A stretch of DNA of 55,370 bases from Devosia sp. (GTDB lineage: Bacteria; Pseudomonadota; Alphaproteobacteria; Rhizobiales; Devosiaceae), in contig JAHCJW010000007.1 of the NCBI GenBank assembly GCA_026126125.1, positions 1 through 55,370 of the forward strand, written 5' to 3'. Position 1 is the first letter of the stretch, and every line of letters starts with the position of its first letter. The notes beneath the pieces were generated by a model that worked only from the letters and a program-made list of their open reading frames with translations, did not search any database and was not told the origin of the DNA. The translations under genes were made by a program, and so were the position numbers. This document shows positions 42,043 to 50,445 of the stretch, in pieces.

Positions 42043-43127
42043 CTAGCGCTCCCTTGTGACATATCGCTGGAACAGGGAAATGGCGAGCACGATGAGGAAC
42101 AGCAGCACCGAGATGGCCGAACCGCCGGCGATGTTCTGCTGCTCATAGCCGCGCGTCACCGCTTGGAACACCAGGGTCTGGGTGGAATCGACCGGGCCGC
42201 CATTGGTCATTACGTCGATCTGCGCAAACAGCGCGAAAGCCTGCATGGTGATGACGACGAGGATCAGGACGGCGGTGTTGCGCAGGCCCGGCCAGGTGAC
42301 GAAGCGGAATTTCTGCCAGGGGCTGGCCCCTTCGATATCGGCGGCTTCATAAAGCGTCAGCGGAATATTCTGCAATCCGGCCAGCCAGATCACCATATGG
42401 AAGCCCACCGCCTGCCAGATCGACATGACGATGATGGCCCACATGGCCGTATGTTATCGTCGAGCCAGTCGACGGGCTGGAAATGGCCTGAAGTGGGAAG
42501 CACGTGCAGCAGATTGTTGAGCAGCCCGCTGCGCCCGTCATAGATGAAGCGCCACAACAGCGAGACGACGACGATCGAAACCACCACCGGCATGAAATAG
42601 ACGGTGCGGAAAATATTGATGCCCTTGAGCTTCTGATTGATCATCAGGGCGAGGAGCAGCGCGAGGCCGGCCTGCAGCGGCGCCACCACGGCGACGAAGA
42701 ACAGCGTATTGGTCAGCGCCTTCATGAACACGAGATCGCGCGCCAGCACCAGCACCCTGTTCTCGCCCCAGCTCCAGCCGAACCATTCGCGCATGCCGTT
42801 GAGCTGGGGATAGTCGGGATTGTTGCGGGTGAAGTCGCGCACCCGCGGATAGCTCGGCTCGCCTGCTGCATCGACAACGACGCGGCCGTCCGCGGCGCGC
42901 TCGGGTTCGAGCACCAGCGTGCCCACGCCCAGCAACTGCTCGAAATTGGCGGTGCCGACGAATTGGGCGGGATGGGGCGAGATCAGCCGCTGATTGGTGA
43001 AGGAGAACCAGAAGGCGAGAAGAAACGGCACGATCAGAAACAGCGTGACCAGCACCAGCGCCGGCCCGCTCATCAGCCAGCCGGCGAGGGGGGTGGATTG
43101 CAGCGATTTGCTCTTTTGTGCGCGCAT
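42043..43127 (-). pseudogene. Sugar ABC transporter permease (MalF-like), frameshifted
   Basis: The first 225 or so codons (from ATG 43127) encode the N-terminus and first membrane spans of a MalF-type permease with a long periplasmic insert, and run in frame to about 42453 (DWLDDN). The rest, MWAIIVMSIWQAVGFHM with the EAA loop LYEAADIEGASPWQKFRFV and the last spans, continues in another frame from about 42444 to 42043. The total is 1085 bases, one short of 362 codons, so a single missing base between 42445 and 42453 explains the break. Either the gene is recently inactivated or the base is a sequencing error. Confidence 0.85.
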
Positions 43128-43203
43128 GGCGAGGGGCCCTGATGACGTGCGGGGAGAGCCGGCCCGGAGACATCCGGGCCGGTCGTGCTTGCGGGAGGAA
43201 AAC

Positions 43204-44472
43204 TTATGGCGCGACCGCGTAATTGTTGTTGCGGGCGATATCGGCGTTGATGGCGTCGGTCGCCGCGTCGAGCGCATCGACCACATCGGCCCCATTGGCG
43301 ATATCGGCCAGCGCCTTGCGGAATTCGAGCGCTTCGAACACATAGCCCGGGGTCACCGGACGCAGCGTCGCCTGCGCCTCGGAGAGGCCATAGAACACCT
43401 CGAGCGCGCCGCCTTCCCTGTAGTTCTGCGTCAGTGCCGCAGCTTCCGCCGTGGCCGGCACGAGGCCGATGGCGTCGGAGAAGGCGGCCAGATATTCCGG
43501 CTGCAAGGCGAATTCGATAAAGGCGCTGGCGCCTTCGGGGTGCTCGGAAGTGGCCGAGACGCCGAACTGCCAGGAGGCGCCGCCGATCTTGGGGCCATGG
43601 CCGAAATCAGGCGCCGGCAGGAACAGCACGTCGTCGCCCAGCGCTTCGAGCGTCTTCACCGCCACCCAGTTGCCGTTCCACTGCAGGGCATAGTCGCCGT
43701 CGATGAAACCGGTCTCGTGGTCGGCCATGTCCTGGCTGGTGCCGGGCACATAGCCATTGGTGAACAGGCTCTGCCACCATTCGCCGAATGCGACCGCCGC
43801 GTCGCCATTCAGCGCGCCTTCGGCGGTTTCATAGCTGGTGCGGTCGACCATGTCGCCGCCAAAGCTCCACAGGAACGGGCCGAAGGCATAGGGATACCAT
43901 TCGCCCTGGTCGGCCATGCCCAGGTTCAGCGCGTAGTCGAACTCGCCGGAAGCCTTGAGCGTTGCGAGGATGTCGTCGAACTCTTCGCCCGTCCATGGCG
44001 CCTCGAGGGTCGGCACGCGGATGTTGAATTTTTCCAGCGTCGACTTGCGGGCATACATGGCAATGGCCGCGTCCCACAGGCCCACCGAATAGACTTGGCC
44101 ATTATATTCGCCGATGGCGCCGGGCAGGAAACCGTCGAGCGCGCCGGCGGAAAGCTGCAGCGGCTGCATATAGCCGGCCCAGGCCCAGTTCGGCATATTG
44201 GGCCCGTCGACATCGAGAATGTCGGGCAGGTTGCCGGCCACGGCGGCGGCCACCACCGAGTCGTTATAGGCCGCCTGCGGGAATTCCTGCAGCACGACCT
44301 TCCAGTCGCCCTGCGTGGTGTTGAAATCGTCGATGATCCCGACGAGGATTTCGCGCTCCACCGGATTGCCGGCGCCATGATACCAGAAGCTCAGTTCGGT
44401 CTGGGCCAGGGCAACGCCGGACAGCGCCGTGGTCAGCGCCAGGCTGGTTGCAAGAAGATTGAGGGCCTTCAT
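43204..44472 (-). CDS. Sugar ABC transporter substrate-binding protein, family 1
   Basis: This is a 422-residue periplasmic binding protein of the MalE-like family. A signal peptide (KALNLLATSLALTTALSGVALAQ) is cleaved near residue 24. The mature protein begins TELSFWYHG, as in many CUT1 binding proteins. ALQWNGNWVAVKTLEALGDD and GGASWQFGVSATSEHPEGA are the typical lobe regions. The ATG overlaps the stop codon of the LacI gene by four bases (ATGA). It captures the sugar for the MalF/MalG-type permease pair. An oligosaccharide with fructose is plausible given the GH32-like enzyme. Confidence 0.92.
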   Translation of the reverse strand: MKALNLLATSLALTTALSGVALAQTELSFWYHGAGNPVEREILVGIIDDFNTTQGDWKVVLQEFPQAAYNDSVVAAAVAGNLPDILDVDGPNMPNWAWAGYMQPLQLSAGALDGFLPGAIGEYNGQVYSVGLWDAAIAMYARKSTLEKFNIRVPTLEAPWTGEEFDDILATLKASGEFDYALNLGMADQGEWYPYAFGPFLWSFGGDMVDRTSYETAEGALNGDAAVAFGEWWQSLFTNGYVPGTSQDMADHETGFIDGDYALQWNGNWVAVKTLEALGDDVLFLPAPDFGHGPKIGGASWQFGVSATSEHPEGASAFIEFALQPEYLAAFSDAIGLVPATAEAAALTQNYREGGALEVFYGLSEAQATLRPVTPGYVFEALEFRKALADIANGADVVDALDAATDAINADIARNNNYAVAP

Positions 44473-45545
44473 GTTTCTTTCCTCCGTGTCGATAGCTGAG
44501 TGATGTTGAAGTCGCGGGACTGGACACTGTCGCGCCAGGCGACGGGGCCGGACACCAGCTCGCGGTTGGCCTCGGCCGGACGCTGGGTGCCGGTGATGAG
44601 GCGCAGCAGCTTGTCGGCGGCGCGGGCGCCCATGGCGGCATAGGGCAGTTGCGCGCTGGTCAGCCCGGGATGCAGATGCTCGGCAATGGTGCGATAATCG
44701 TCATAGCCCGCCACTGACATCTCGCGCGGAATGGCGAGGCCCCGCTCGCGCAGCAGCCCATAGACGCGCATCGCCATCTTGTCGTTGGCGCAGCAGATGA
44801 CGGTGGGCTCGGCCCGCAACACGCGGTCGAGCGCATCCCAGAGCAGGTCGAATTCATGCGTCGGGCTGGGCAGCGCCCCCACCTGGATCAGCCGCTCGTC
44901 GATCTCGACGCCGTTTTCGGCGTGGGCGCGGCGATAGCCGGAAACGCGCAGCGCGCAGGCGGCATAGTGCTCGGGCAGGGTCAGATAGGCGATGCGGCGA
45001 TGGCCACGGCGGATCAGCCCGTCCACCAGCGCGAATTGCCCGCCTTCATCGTCCGGCAACACGCAGGGCGTGTCCTCGGCGTCAAAGCAATTGGCCAGCA
45101 CGATGCGGCCGTCGCGCAGGCTCTGCGGCAGGCTCACTTGCTGATGATAATCGGCGACATAGAGTACGCCCTCGACGCGGTGTTCGCGAAATGTCTGCAA
45201 CAGGGCGGGAATGCGGTCGGCCCGGCCGCCGCTATCGGCGATCAGCAGCGTGCGATTGGCCTGGGCAAACACGCGTTGCGCGCCCTGCACCAGATAGATT
45301 TCCGGCAGGCCCGCATCCTCGAATTCATGCACCGCGCTGATGGCCCCGGTGATCATGCCGATCAGGCCGGAGCGCTGCGAGCGCATGGTGCGCGCCGCGC
45401 TCGAGGGCACATAATTGAGCTGGGCCATGGCGGTCTCGACCGCCGCGCGGGTCTTTTCGTTGACCGGCGCGTCGCCGTTCATCACCCGGCTGACGGTCTT
45501 GGGCGAGACGCCCGCGGCTTTGGCGACATCATAGATCGTGGCCAT
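44469..45545 (-). CDS. LacI family transcriptional regulator
   Basis: This is a 358-residue repressor. The N-terminal helix-turn-helix ATIYDVAKAAGVSPKTVSRVMNG is followed by the periplasmic-binding-protein-like core, with GRADRIPALLQTFREHRVEGVLYVADY and VICCANDKMAMRVYGLLRERGLAIP. I chose the ATG at 45545 because AGGAGGAG lies ahead and the DNA-binding domain begins there. It is the first gene of its own operon, so it should repress itself with the transporter genes through the operators at 45623-45650. Confidence 0.93.
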   Translation of the reverse strand: MATIYDVAKAAGVSPKTVSRVMNGDAPVNEKTRAAVETAMAQLNYVPSSAARTMRSQRSGLIGMITGAISAVHEFEDAGLPEIYLVQGAQRVFAQANRTLLIADSGGRADRIPALLQTFREHRVEGVLYVADYHQQVSLPQSLRDGRIVLANCFDAEDTPCVLPDDEGGQFALVDGLIRRGHRRIAYLTLPEHYAACALRVSGYRRAHAENGVEIDERLIQVGALPSPTHEFDLLWDALDRVLRAEPTVICCANDKMAMRVYGLLRERGLAIPREMSVAGYDDYRTIAEHLHPGLTSAQLPYAAMGARAADKLLRLITGTQRPAEANRELVSGPVAWRDSVQSRDFNITQLSTRRKET

Positions 45546-45622
45546 CTGGTTTCTCCTCCTGGCGCTGCTCGTCCCGCGTCTTGTGCGCAGGTCTTCCTCG
45601 CTCGCCAAGCTGTCATGTTCGA

Positions 45623-45678
45623 TGACATCGATGTCATGATATCGGTGTCATTAACAATAACACGCGGGTCGATGTCAA
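45623..45678 (-). promoter_or_regulatory. Promoter with twin LacI-type operators
   Basis: On the minus strand TTGACA (45678-45673), a 17-base spacer and GTTAAT (45655-45650) make a sigma-70 promoter. Behind it are two adjoining 14-bp operators: TGATATCGGTGTCA (45637-45650), which overlaps the -10, and TGACATCGATGTCA (45623-45636), the core of a perfect 16-bp palindrome. They match LacI-family half-sites with a central CG. A third half-matching TGTCAT lies at 45611. Binding would block the start of transcription. Confidence 0.75.
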
Positions 45679-45773
45679 GGGGGGAGCGTCAAGCGCTCAG
45701 CGCGGCGGGCGAAGAGCCCGGCCGGAGAAACGAGCCATCAATGCGCTTGAGAGCATCCGCTCTTTGCCGCCTT

Positions 45774-46145
45774 CGTCATCGCCGGGCTTATCCCGATGGT
45801 CCATGCGATGGGACGGCTTGCCCGGACAGGCCGGGCAATGACCACAACAGAGGATAGCCTATCCGTGTGAATGCGCACCGATCTCGCGATGGGAACAATT
45901 CGCAAAAAGGACGGCGCCATCGCCCCCTCGCCCCTTTGGGGAGAGGGCTGGGGTGAGGGGCGTTCGCGCATGGGTCTTGCGGCCTTGCTGCCTCAACTCA
46001 CGCCACTGGAGGAATTTCCTGCCGGCCAAAAGCCCGCGTCCCCCCGGACCGTCACCTCGGCCGGAGCCGCGGTGATGATCGAGAGTGAGGATAGAGCATC
46101 GGACCGAAAAGTGTGCTCACGGTTTTCGGATAATCCGATGCGCAA
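45774..46145. repeat. Repeats in the gap between lacI and hemA
   Basis: The 631 bases between the lacI start and the hemA end carry no convincing gene. They hold the LacI promoter, then a palindromic element at 45774-45842 (GTCATCGCCGGGC with CCGGGCAATGAC), a CGCCCCCTCG / GTGAGGGGCG palindrome at 45921-45962 and a type B element at 46094-46145 (GCATCGGA and TCCGATGC arms). All are of kinds common in alphaproteobacterial gaps. Confidence 0.7.
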
Positions 46146-46176
46146 AAAAAAACAAAGATCTGAAACGCGCGGCGTT

Positions 46177-47457
46177 TTAGCCGCCGAGGCTCGGCAGCGT
46201 CAGGTCGCCCGAGGTCAGCTTGCTGGCGGTGATCGCCGCATCGGCCTTTTCGCGCGGCAATTCGAGGCTGGTCCACACGCTCACCAGCGCGTGGCGCAGC
46301 TCGAAGATCATTTCGTCGGTATGCAGCGGCGTCGGGGTGATGCGCAGCCGCTCCGTACCCTTGGGCACGGTCGGGTAGTTGATCGGCTGGATATAGATAT
46401 TGTGCTTGTCGAGCAGCATGTCGCTGGCCGCCTTCACCGCCCGCGCATCGCCCACGATCAGCGGCACGATATGGGTCTGCGTTTCCATCACCGGCAGGCC
46501 CGCATCGGCGAGGATCGCCTTGGTCAGCCGCGCCTGACGCTGATGCATCATGCGCTCATGGCCATTGCCCTTCAAATGCTCGATCGAGGCGCGGGCGGCG
46601 GCGCACAGCGCCGGGGGCAGGGAGGTGGTGAAGATGAATTCGGGCGCATAGGAGCGCACCGCGTCGATGATGGCGCGGTTGGCCGTGATATAGCCGCCCA
46701 TCGCGCCAAAACCCTTGGCCAGCGTGCCTTCGATGATGTCGATGCGATCCATCAACCCGTCGCGCTCGGCAATGCCGCCGCCTCGGGGGCCATACATGCC
46801 CACGGCGTGGACCTCGTCGATATAGGTCAGCGCGCCGAATTCCTCGGCCAGGTCGCAGATTTCCTTGATCGGCGCGACGTCGCCATCCATCGAATAGACC
46901 GATTCGAAGCAGATGAATTTCGGCCGCTTGCGATCCACCTGGCTCAGCAATTCGCGCAGATGCGCGACGTCATTGTGCCGGAAAATCTTCTTTTCCATGC
47001 CCGACTGGCGCACGCCCTGGATCATCGAGGCGTGGTTGAGCTGATCGGAGAAGATGACGCAGCCCGGCATCAGCCGGGCGATGGTGGAAATGCCGGCTTC
47101 GTTGGACACGAAACCCGAGGTGAAGACGAGGGCGGCTTCCTTGCGGTGCAGGTCGGCGAGCGAGCGCTCCAGCTCGACCAGCGGGCGGTTGGTGCCCGAA
47201 ATATTGCGCGTGCCCCCGGAGCCGACGCCCATCGCGCCGGCCGTATCCTGCATGGCCTTGACCACTTTTTCGTGCTGGCCCATGCCCAGATAGTCGTTGG
47301 AGCACCAGATGGTGATTTCGCGCGCATTGTCGGCGTTGTCGCGATAGATCGCCTTGGGAAACCGGCCGGCGACGCGTTCCAGGTCGGCGAAGACGCGATA
47401 GCGCTTCTCAGCCCGCAGCGCATCCACCGCATCCTCGAAAATACCGCGATAATCCAT
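46177..47457 (-). CDS. hemA: 5-aminolevulinate synthase
   Basis: This is a 426-residue PLP enzyme that condenses glycine with succinyl-CoA, the first step of heme synthesis in alphaproteobacteria. The whole family pattern is present: [31 protein letters not shown], the PLP aspartate in YIDEVHAVG and Lys248 in [11 protein letters not shown], the Schiff-base lysine. The length is slightly above the usual 400-410. The ribosome site is AAAGGA. An FNR/FixK-type box lies about 93 bases upstream, which points to oxygen control. Confidence 0.97.
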   Translation of the reverse strand: MDYRGIFEDAVDALRAEKRYRVFADLERVAGRFPKAIYRDNADNAREITIWCSNDYLGMGQHEKVVKAMQDTAGAMGVGSGGTRNISGTNRPLVELERSLADLHRKEAALVFTSGFVSNEAGISTIARLMPGCVIFSDQLNHASMIQGVRQSGMEKKIFRHNDVAHLRELLSQVDRKRPKFICFESVYSMDGDVAPIKEICDLAEEFGALTYIDEVHAVGMYGPRGGGIAERDGLMDRIDIIEGTLAKGFGAMGGYITANRAIIDAVRSYAPEFIFTTSLPPALCAAARASIEHLKGNGHERMMHQRQARLTKAILADAGLPVMETQTHIVPLIVGDARAVKAASDMLLDKHNIYIQPINYPTVPKGTERLRITPTPLHTDEMIFELRHALVSVWTSLELPREKADAAITASKLTSGDLTLPSLGG

Positions 47458-47549
47458 GGGTCGTTCCTTTGAGCCTGCTTCCGGACCACAAGAGGGGTGG
47501 GGTCGATCCGGATTGCCAGCACAGCCTATCTATTGGGCACGATGTGGCA

Positions 47550-47563
47550 TTGACATAGGTCAA
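47550..47563 (-). promoter_or_regulatory. FNR/FixK-type box upstream of hemA
   Basis: TTGAC-ATAG-GTCAA is a perfect inverted repeat that fits the FNR/FixK consensus TTGAY-N4-RTCAA. It is about 93 bases before the hemA start, within the usual range for activation under low oxygen. The 355-base divergent gap to the acyltransferase gene (47458-47812) otherwise shows no clear feature. Confidence 0.7.
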
Positions 47564-47812
47564 TTCGACGCGCGGTCCTCGCGGGCTTTGCGGCGACGCG
47601 CCGGACACGGGGTCGAATTTGAGACTCATTCTAAACTGCGAGCGCCGTCCTGCCAACCGTCATGGTGTCGAAAATCCATGCGCGCGCTGGCTTTTCGGGC
47701 CGGTTTTTCTGCGATTCGACCTTAACCGGGCCGCCATCAGACAGTTGCGAGGCGCGCAAAGCTGCGCTTAGATCATCCTCTGCCACGGATGTGGCGTACG
47801 AGGGGTCGTATC

Positions 47813-49138
47813 GTGAAGAGTTTTTCGTCTTCCAGCTTCGCCGGGCAACATGCCGATGCCCTTGCTCTGGCCCAGGCCGCCACCCGGCGCCATCCGCAAG
47901 CGCTGTTCACCGATTTCCAGTGGTTCTTGTACGAGGGGCGCGACACCGTCTTCTTTACCGCCTTTTCGACCATGGCCTATGACAAGGAGGGCCTGGGCAA
48001 TATGGTGGCCGAGATGGTGGCCCTGGCGCCGCAGCTGAGCCATGGCTTTGTCGGCGCCCAGCCGGGCCAGCCTTTCCCCAAACATCTGCTCGATGCCATC
48101 ACCTCGGTCGAGATCGTCGACGAACTCGACGGCTATCCCGACCAATGGCTGAGCAAGTCGAGCGATATTTTTTCGCGCGACGACCTGCCCCTGTTCCGGG
48201 TGATGACGGCGGTGCGTCGCGGCGGGCCGGACGCGCATGGCCGCGCCTCGGTCATCCAGGTTCGCTCCAGCCACGCCCTGCTCGAAGGCTCCGATTCGGC
48301 GCTGCTCACCCGCTCGCAACTGGCCGGCCACGGCGTCATGTCCGACAAGGCCAACAAGCTGCCTTTCCTGTCCCGCCTCGGCAGCGCCCTGCGCGGCGGG
48401 GCGCTAGCCCTGGTCTATATGGGCATCGCCACGGTGATGGCGCCGCCCGAACAGCCCTGGGGCTTTCGCACCCTGGCGCTGCAGCGCCACCGCCTGCGCC
48501 GGCTGGCCAACAAGCTCGGCGTGCGCCAGCGCTCGCTGATGTTCGCCCTCGTCACCCGCGCGCTCAATGGCGAAGGGGCGGAAAAACACATGAGCAAGAA
48601 GGTGATCGGCGCCGCCTACACCATGCTCGACACCAAGCGCAACAATGCCGACGACGACTTCTTCCGCGTCCGCGCGCTCGAAGCCAAGTTCACCGTGATG
48701 GAGGATTTCGTCGATTATGTCCGCGCCGTCGACGACACCGTCGCCAATATCGAGCAGAAGGACATCACCCGGTTTCAGGTGGTGATCAATTCCATGTTCA
48801 AGGCGCTGCGCGCCGTCAATCGCGTCGCGCCCTTCCTGCCGGGCAAGCGTTTCTGGCGCTTCAATGGCGGCATGCATATCGTGCTGACTCTGGTGCCGCC
48901 GCACCGCACCTATGGCCCGATGACCCATGGCATGATCGAGCCGCTCTATTGCGGCGCCTGGCACACCGAGGTCAATATCTGCACCTTCTGCCCCGGCCGC
49001 GACTACGTCACCTTCAATTTCTCCATGGAACAGCGCCATCTGGCCAATGTCGACAAGGTGCTGGGCCTGCTCGAAGACGTCGAGCGGCGCGACGTCTCCC
49101 CCCGCCACATGCCCCCGGCGGTCGAGCGGCTCCATTAA
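47813..49138 (+). CDS. WS/DGAT-like acyltransferase
   Basis: This is a 441-residue protein of the wax ester synthase/diacylglycerol acyltransferase kind (CoA-dependent acyltransferase fold). The active-site motif HHxxxDG appears as SHALLEG at residues 153-159: the second, catalytic histidine (His154) is kept, but the first His is Ser and the Asp is Glu. The C-terminal part (VNICTFCPGRDYVTFNFSMEQRHL) is the family's second domain. I chose GTG at 47813 for the GAGGGG site eight bases ahead; an ATG at 47789 is possible. The acceptor is unknown. It is divergent from hemA. Confidence 0.7.
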   Translation: MKSFSSSSFAGQHADALALAQAATRRHPQALFTDFQWFLYEGRDTVFFTAFSTMAYDKEGLGNMVAEMVALAPQLSHGFVGAQPGQPFPKHLLDAITSVEIVDELDGYPDQWLSKSSDIFSRDDLPLFRVMTAVRRGGPDAHGRASVIQVRSSHALLEGSDSALLTRSQLAGHGVMSDKANKLPFLSRLGSALRGGALALVYMGIATVMAPPEQPWGFRTLALQRHRLRRLANKLGVRQRSLMFALVTRALNGEGAEKHMSKKVIGAAYTMLDTKRNNADDDFFRVRALEAKFTVMEDFVDYVRAVDDTVANIEQKDITRFQVVINSMFKALRAVNRVAPFLPGKRFWRFNGGMHIVLTLVPPHRTYGPMTHGMIEPLYCGAWHTEVNICTFCPGRDYVTFNFSMEQRHLANVDKVLGLLEDVERRDVSPRHMPPAVERLH

Positions 49139-49370
49139 AGCATGTCTCTCGAAAGTGGGAACCGGTTTCGGGAAAAAGACATGCGGCAAAACAAAGGGCT
49201 AAGCATGTCTCCCGAAAGTGGGAACCGGTTTCGGGAGAAAGACAGGCGGCAAAACAAAGGGCTAGAGCATGTCTCCCGAAAGTGGGAACCGGTTTCGGGA
49301 GAAAGACAGGCGTAAAAACAGGGAGCTCAAGCGCAGCGAGCTGATCTGAAAGAAACGCGCCGCGCTTTGG
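49139..49370. repeat. Three tandem type A palindromic repeats
   Basis: Copies at about 49137-49200, 49201-49264 and 49265-49370 follow the acyltransferase stop codon directly. Each has the GTGGGAACCGGTTTCGGG core and GCATGTCT / AGACATGC or AGACAGGC arms. Only the third carries the tail near GAAAGAAACGCG. The rest of this 368-base gap up to 49507 shows nothing further. Confidence 0.87.
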
Positions 49371-49506
49371 CACCCCGCCTCAAGCCGTCATGCCCTCCTT
49401 GCGTCGCTGACCATATCTGAGGTACGTACATCATATCGCGCTTGCCGGATCCGCCCAAGGGCGTTATCTCAATATGATCCTTCCCGATCAACGCGGATGC
49501 CGCCTC

Positions 49507-50277
49507 ATGTCCCGTTTCGCTTCCTATCCCAGTCTCAAGGATCGTCCGGTGGTCATTTCCGGCGGCGCCAGCGGCATTGGCGAGGCGATGGTGCGCCATT
49601 TCGCGGCGCAGGGGGCGCGGGTCGGTTTCGTCGATATCGCCGAGGCGGCGGGCCGGGCGCTGGCCGATGAATTGACCGCTGCCGGCCATCGGGTGCGCTT
49701 CACTCCCTGCGATGTCACCGATATCGCCGCCTATCAGGCCGCCATTGCCGGCTTCGCCGCCGCCCATGGCGATGCCCGCGTGCTGGTCAACAACGCCGCG
49801 CATGACCAGCGCCACGACTGGTCGACGGTCACGCCCGAGGAATGGGACCAGCGCCTCGCCGTCAATCTCAAGCATTTTTTCTTCGCCATCCAGGCCGTGG
49901 CGCCGGGCATGGAAGCGGCCGGTGGCGGCTCGATCATCAATTTCGGCTCGATCAGCTGGATGATCATGACCCCGTCCCTGCCGCTTTACGAAACCGCCAA
50001 GGCCGCCGTGCATGGCCTCACCCGCTCCATGGCGCGCGAGCTGGGCCGCTCCAGGATCAGGGTCAATTCGCTCGTCCCCGGCGCCGTCATCACCCCGCGC
50101 CAGCTCGCGCTGTGGATCAGCCCGCAGGATCTTGAGGATATCGCGGCCCAGCAGGCACTGCCGGGCCGGCTGATGGCCGAGGATTGCGCGCGCCTGGCGC
50201 TGTTCCTCGCCGCCGATGACAGCGCCATGATCTCGGCCCAGCACGTTCTCGTCGATGCCGGCTGGGCGAACAACTAG
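49507..50277 (+). CDS. SDR family aldose dehydrogenase, XylB-like
   Basis: This is a 256-residue short-chain dehydrogenase. The NAD motif is GGASGIG (residues 19-25), NNAAHDQRHDW follows near 95, and the catalytic residues are Ser148, Tyr161 and Lys165 (YETAK). The start YPSLKDRPVVISGGASGIGE, the segment VNLKHFFFAIQAVAPGM and the end VDAGW closely follow the NAD-dependent D-xylose 1-dehydrogenase of Caulobacter (XylB). It probably oxidises an aldose to a lactone. I prefer the ATG at 49507 over one at 49474. No other xylose gene is nearby. Confidence 0.82.
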   Translation: MSRFASYPSLKDRPVVISGGASGIGEAMVRHFAAQGARVGFVDIAEAAGRALADELTAAGHRVRFTPCDVTDIAAYQAAIAGFAAAHGDARVLVNNAAHDQRHDWSTVTPEEWDQRLAVNLKHFFFAIQAVAPGMEAAGGGSIINFGSISWMIMTPSLPLYETAKAAVHGLTRSMARELGRSRIRVNSLVPGAVITPRQLALWISPQDLEDIAAQQALPGRLMAEDCARLALFLAADDSAMISAQHVLVDAGWANN

Positions 50278-50432
50278 CCTGTCTCCCGAAAGTGGGAACC
50301 GGTTTCGGGATAAAGACAGGCGCCAAAGAGCCAGCCTGTCTCCCGAAAGTGGGAACCGGTTTCGGGAAAAAAGACAGGCGCCAAAGAACCAGCCTGTCTC
50401 CCGAAAGTGGGAACCGGTTTCGGGAGACAGGC
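50278..50432. repeat. Three tandem type A palindromic repeats
   Basis: Units begin at 50278, 50335 and 50393, each with CCTGTCTCCCGAAAGTGGGA and an AGACAGG closing arm. The third is shortened and its arms close directly. They fill the gap between the convergent SDR and FixJ-type genes, so they may act as a two-way transcription end. Confidence 0.87.
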
Positions 50433-50445
50433 CTAAAACAAACAC

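Noticed and set aside
45871-47472. Open frame of 533 codons on the plus strand
   Set aside because: It is antisense to hemA, which is certain, and includes intergenic repeats.
47617-47640. Iron-response (Irr/ICE-like) half-site TTTAGAAT upstream of hemA
   Set aside because: Only one arm fits; the other arm (GTCTCAAA) does not match. A single half-site is too weak to call.
49139-50432. Regularly spaced repeats that could suggest a CRISPR array
   Set aside because: The units are palindromic, the stretches between them are nearly identical to one another, single copies occur across the window and no cas gene is present.
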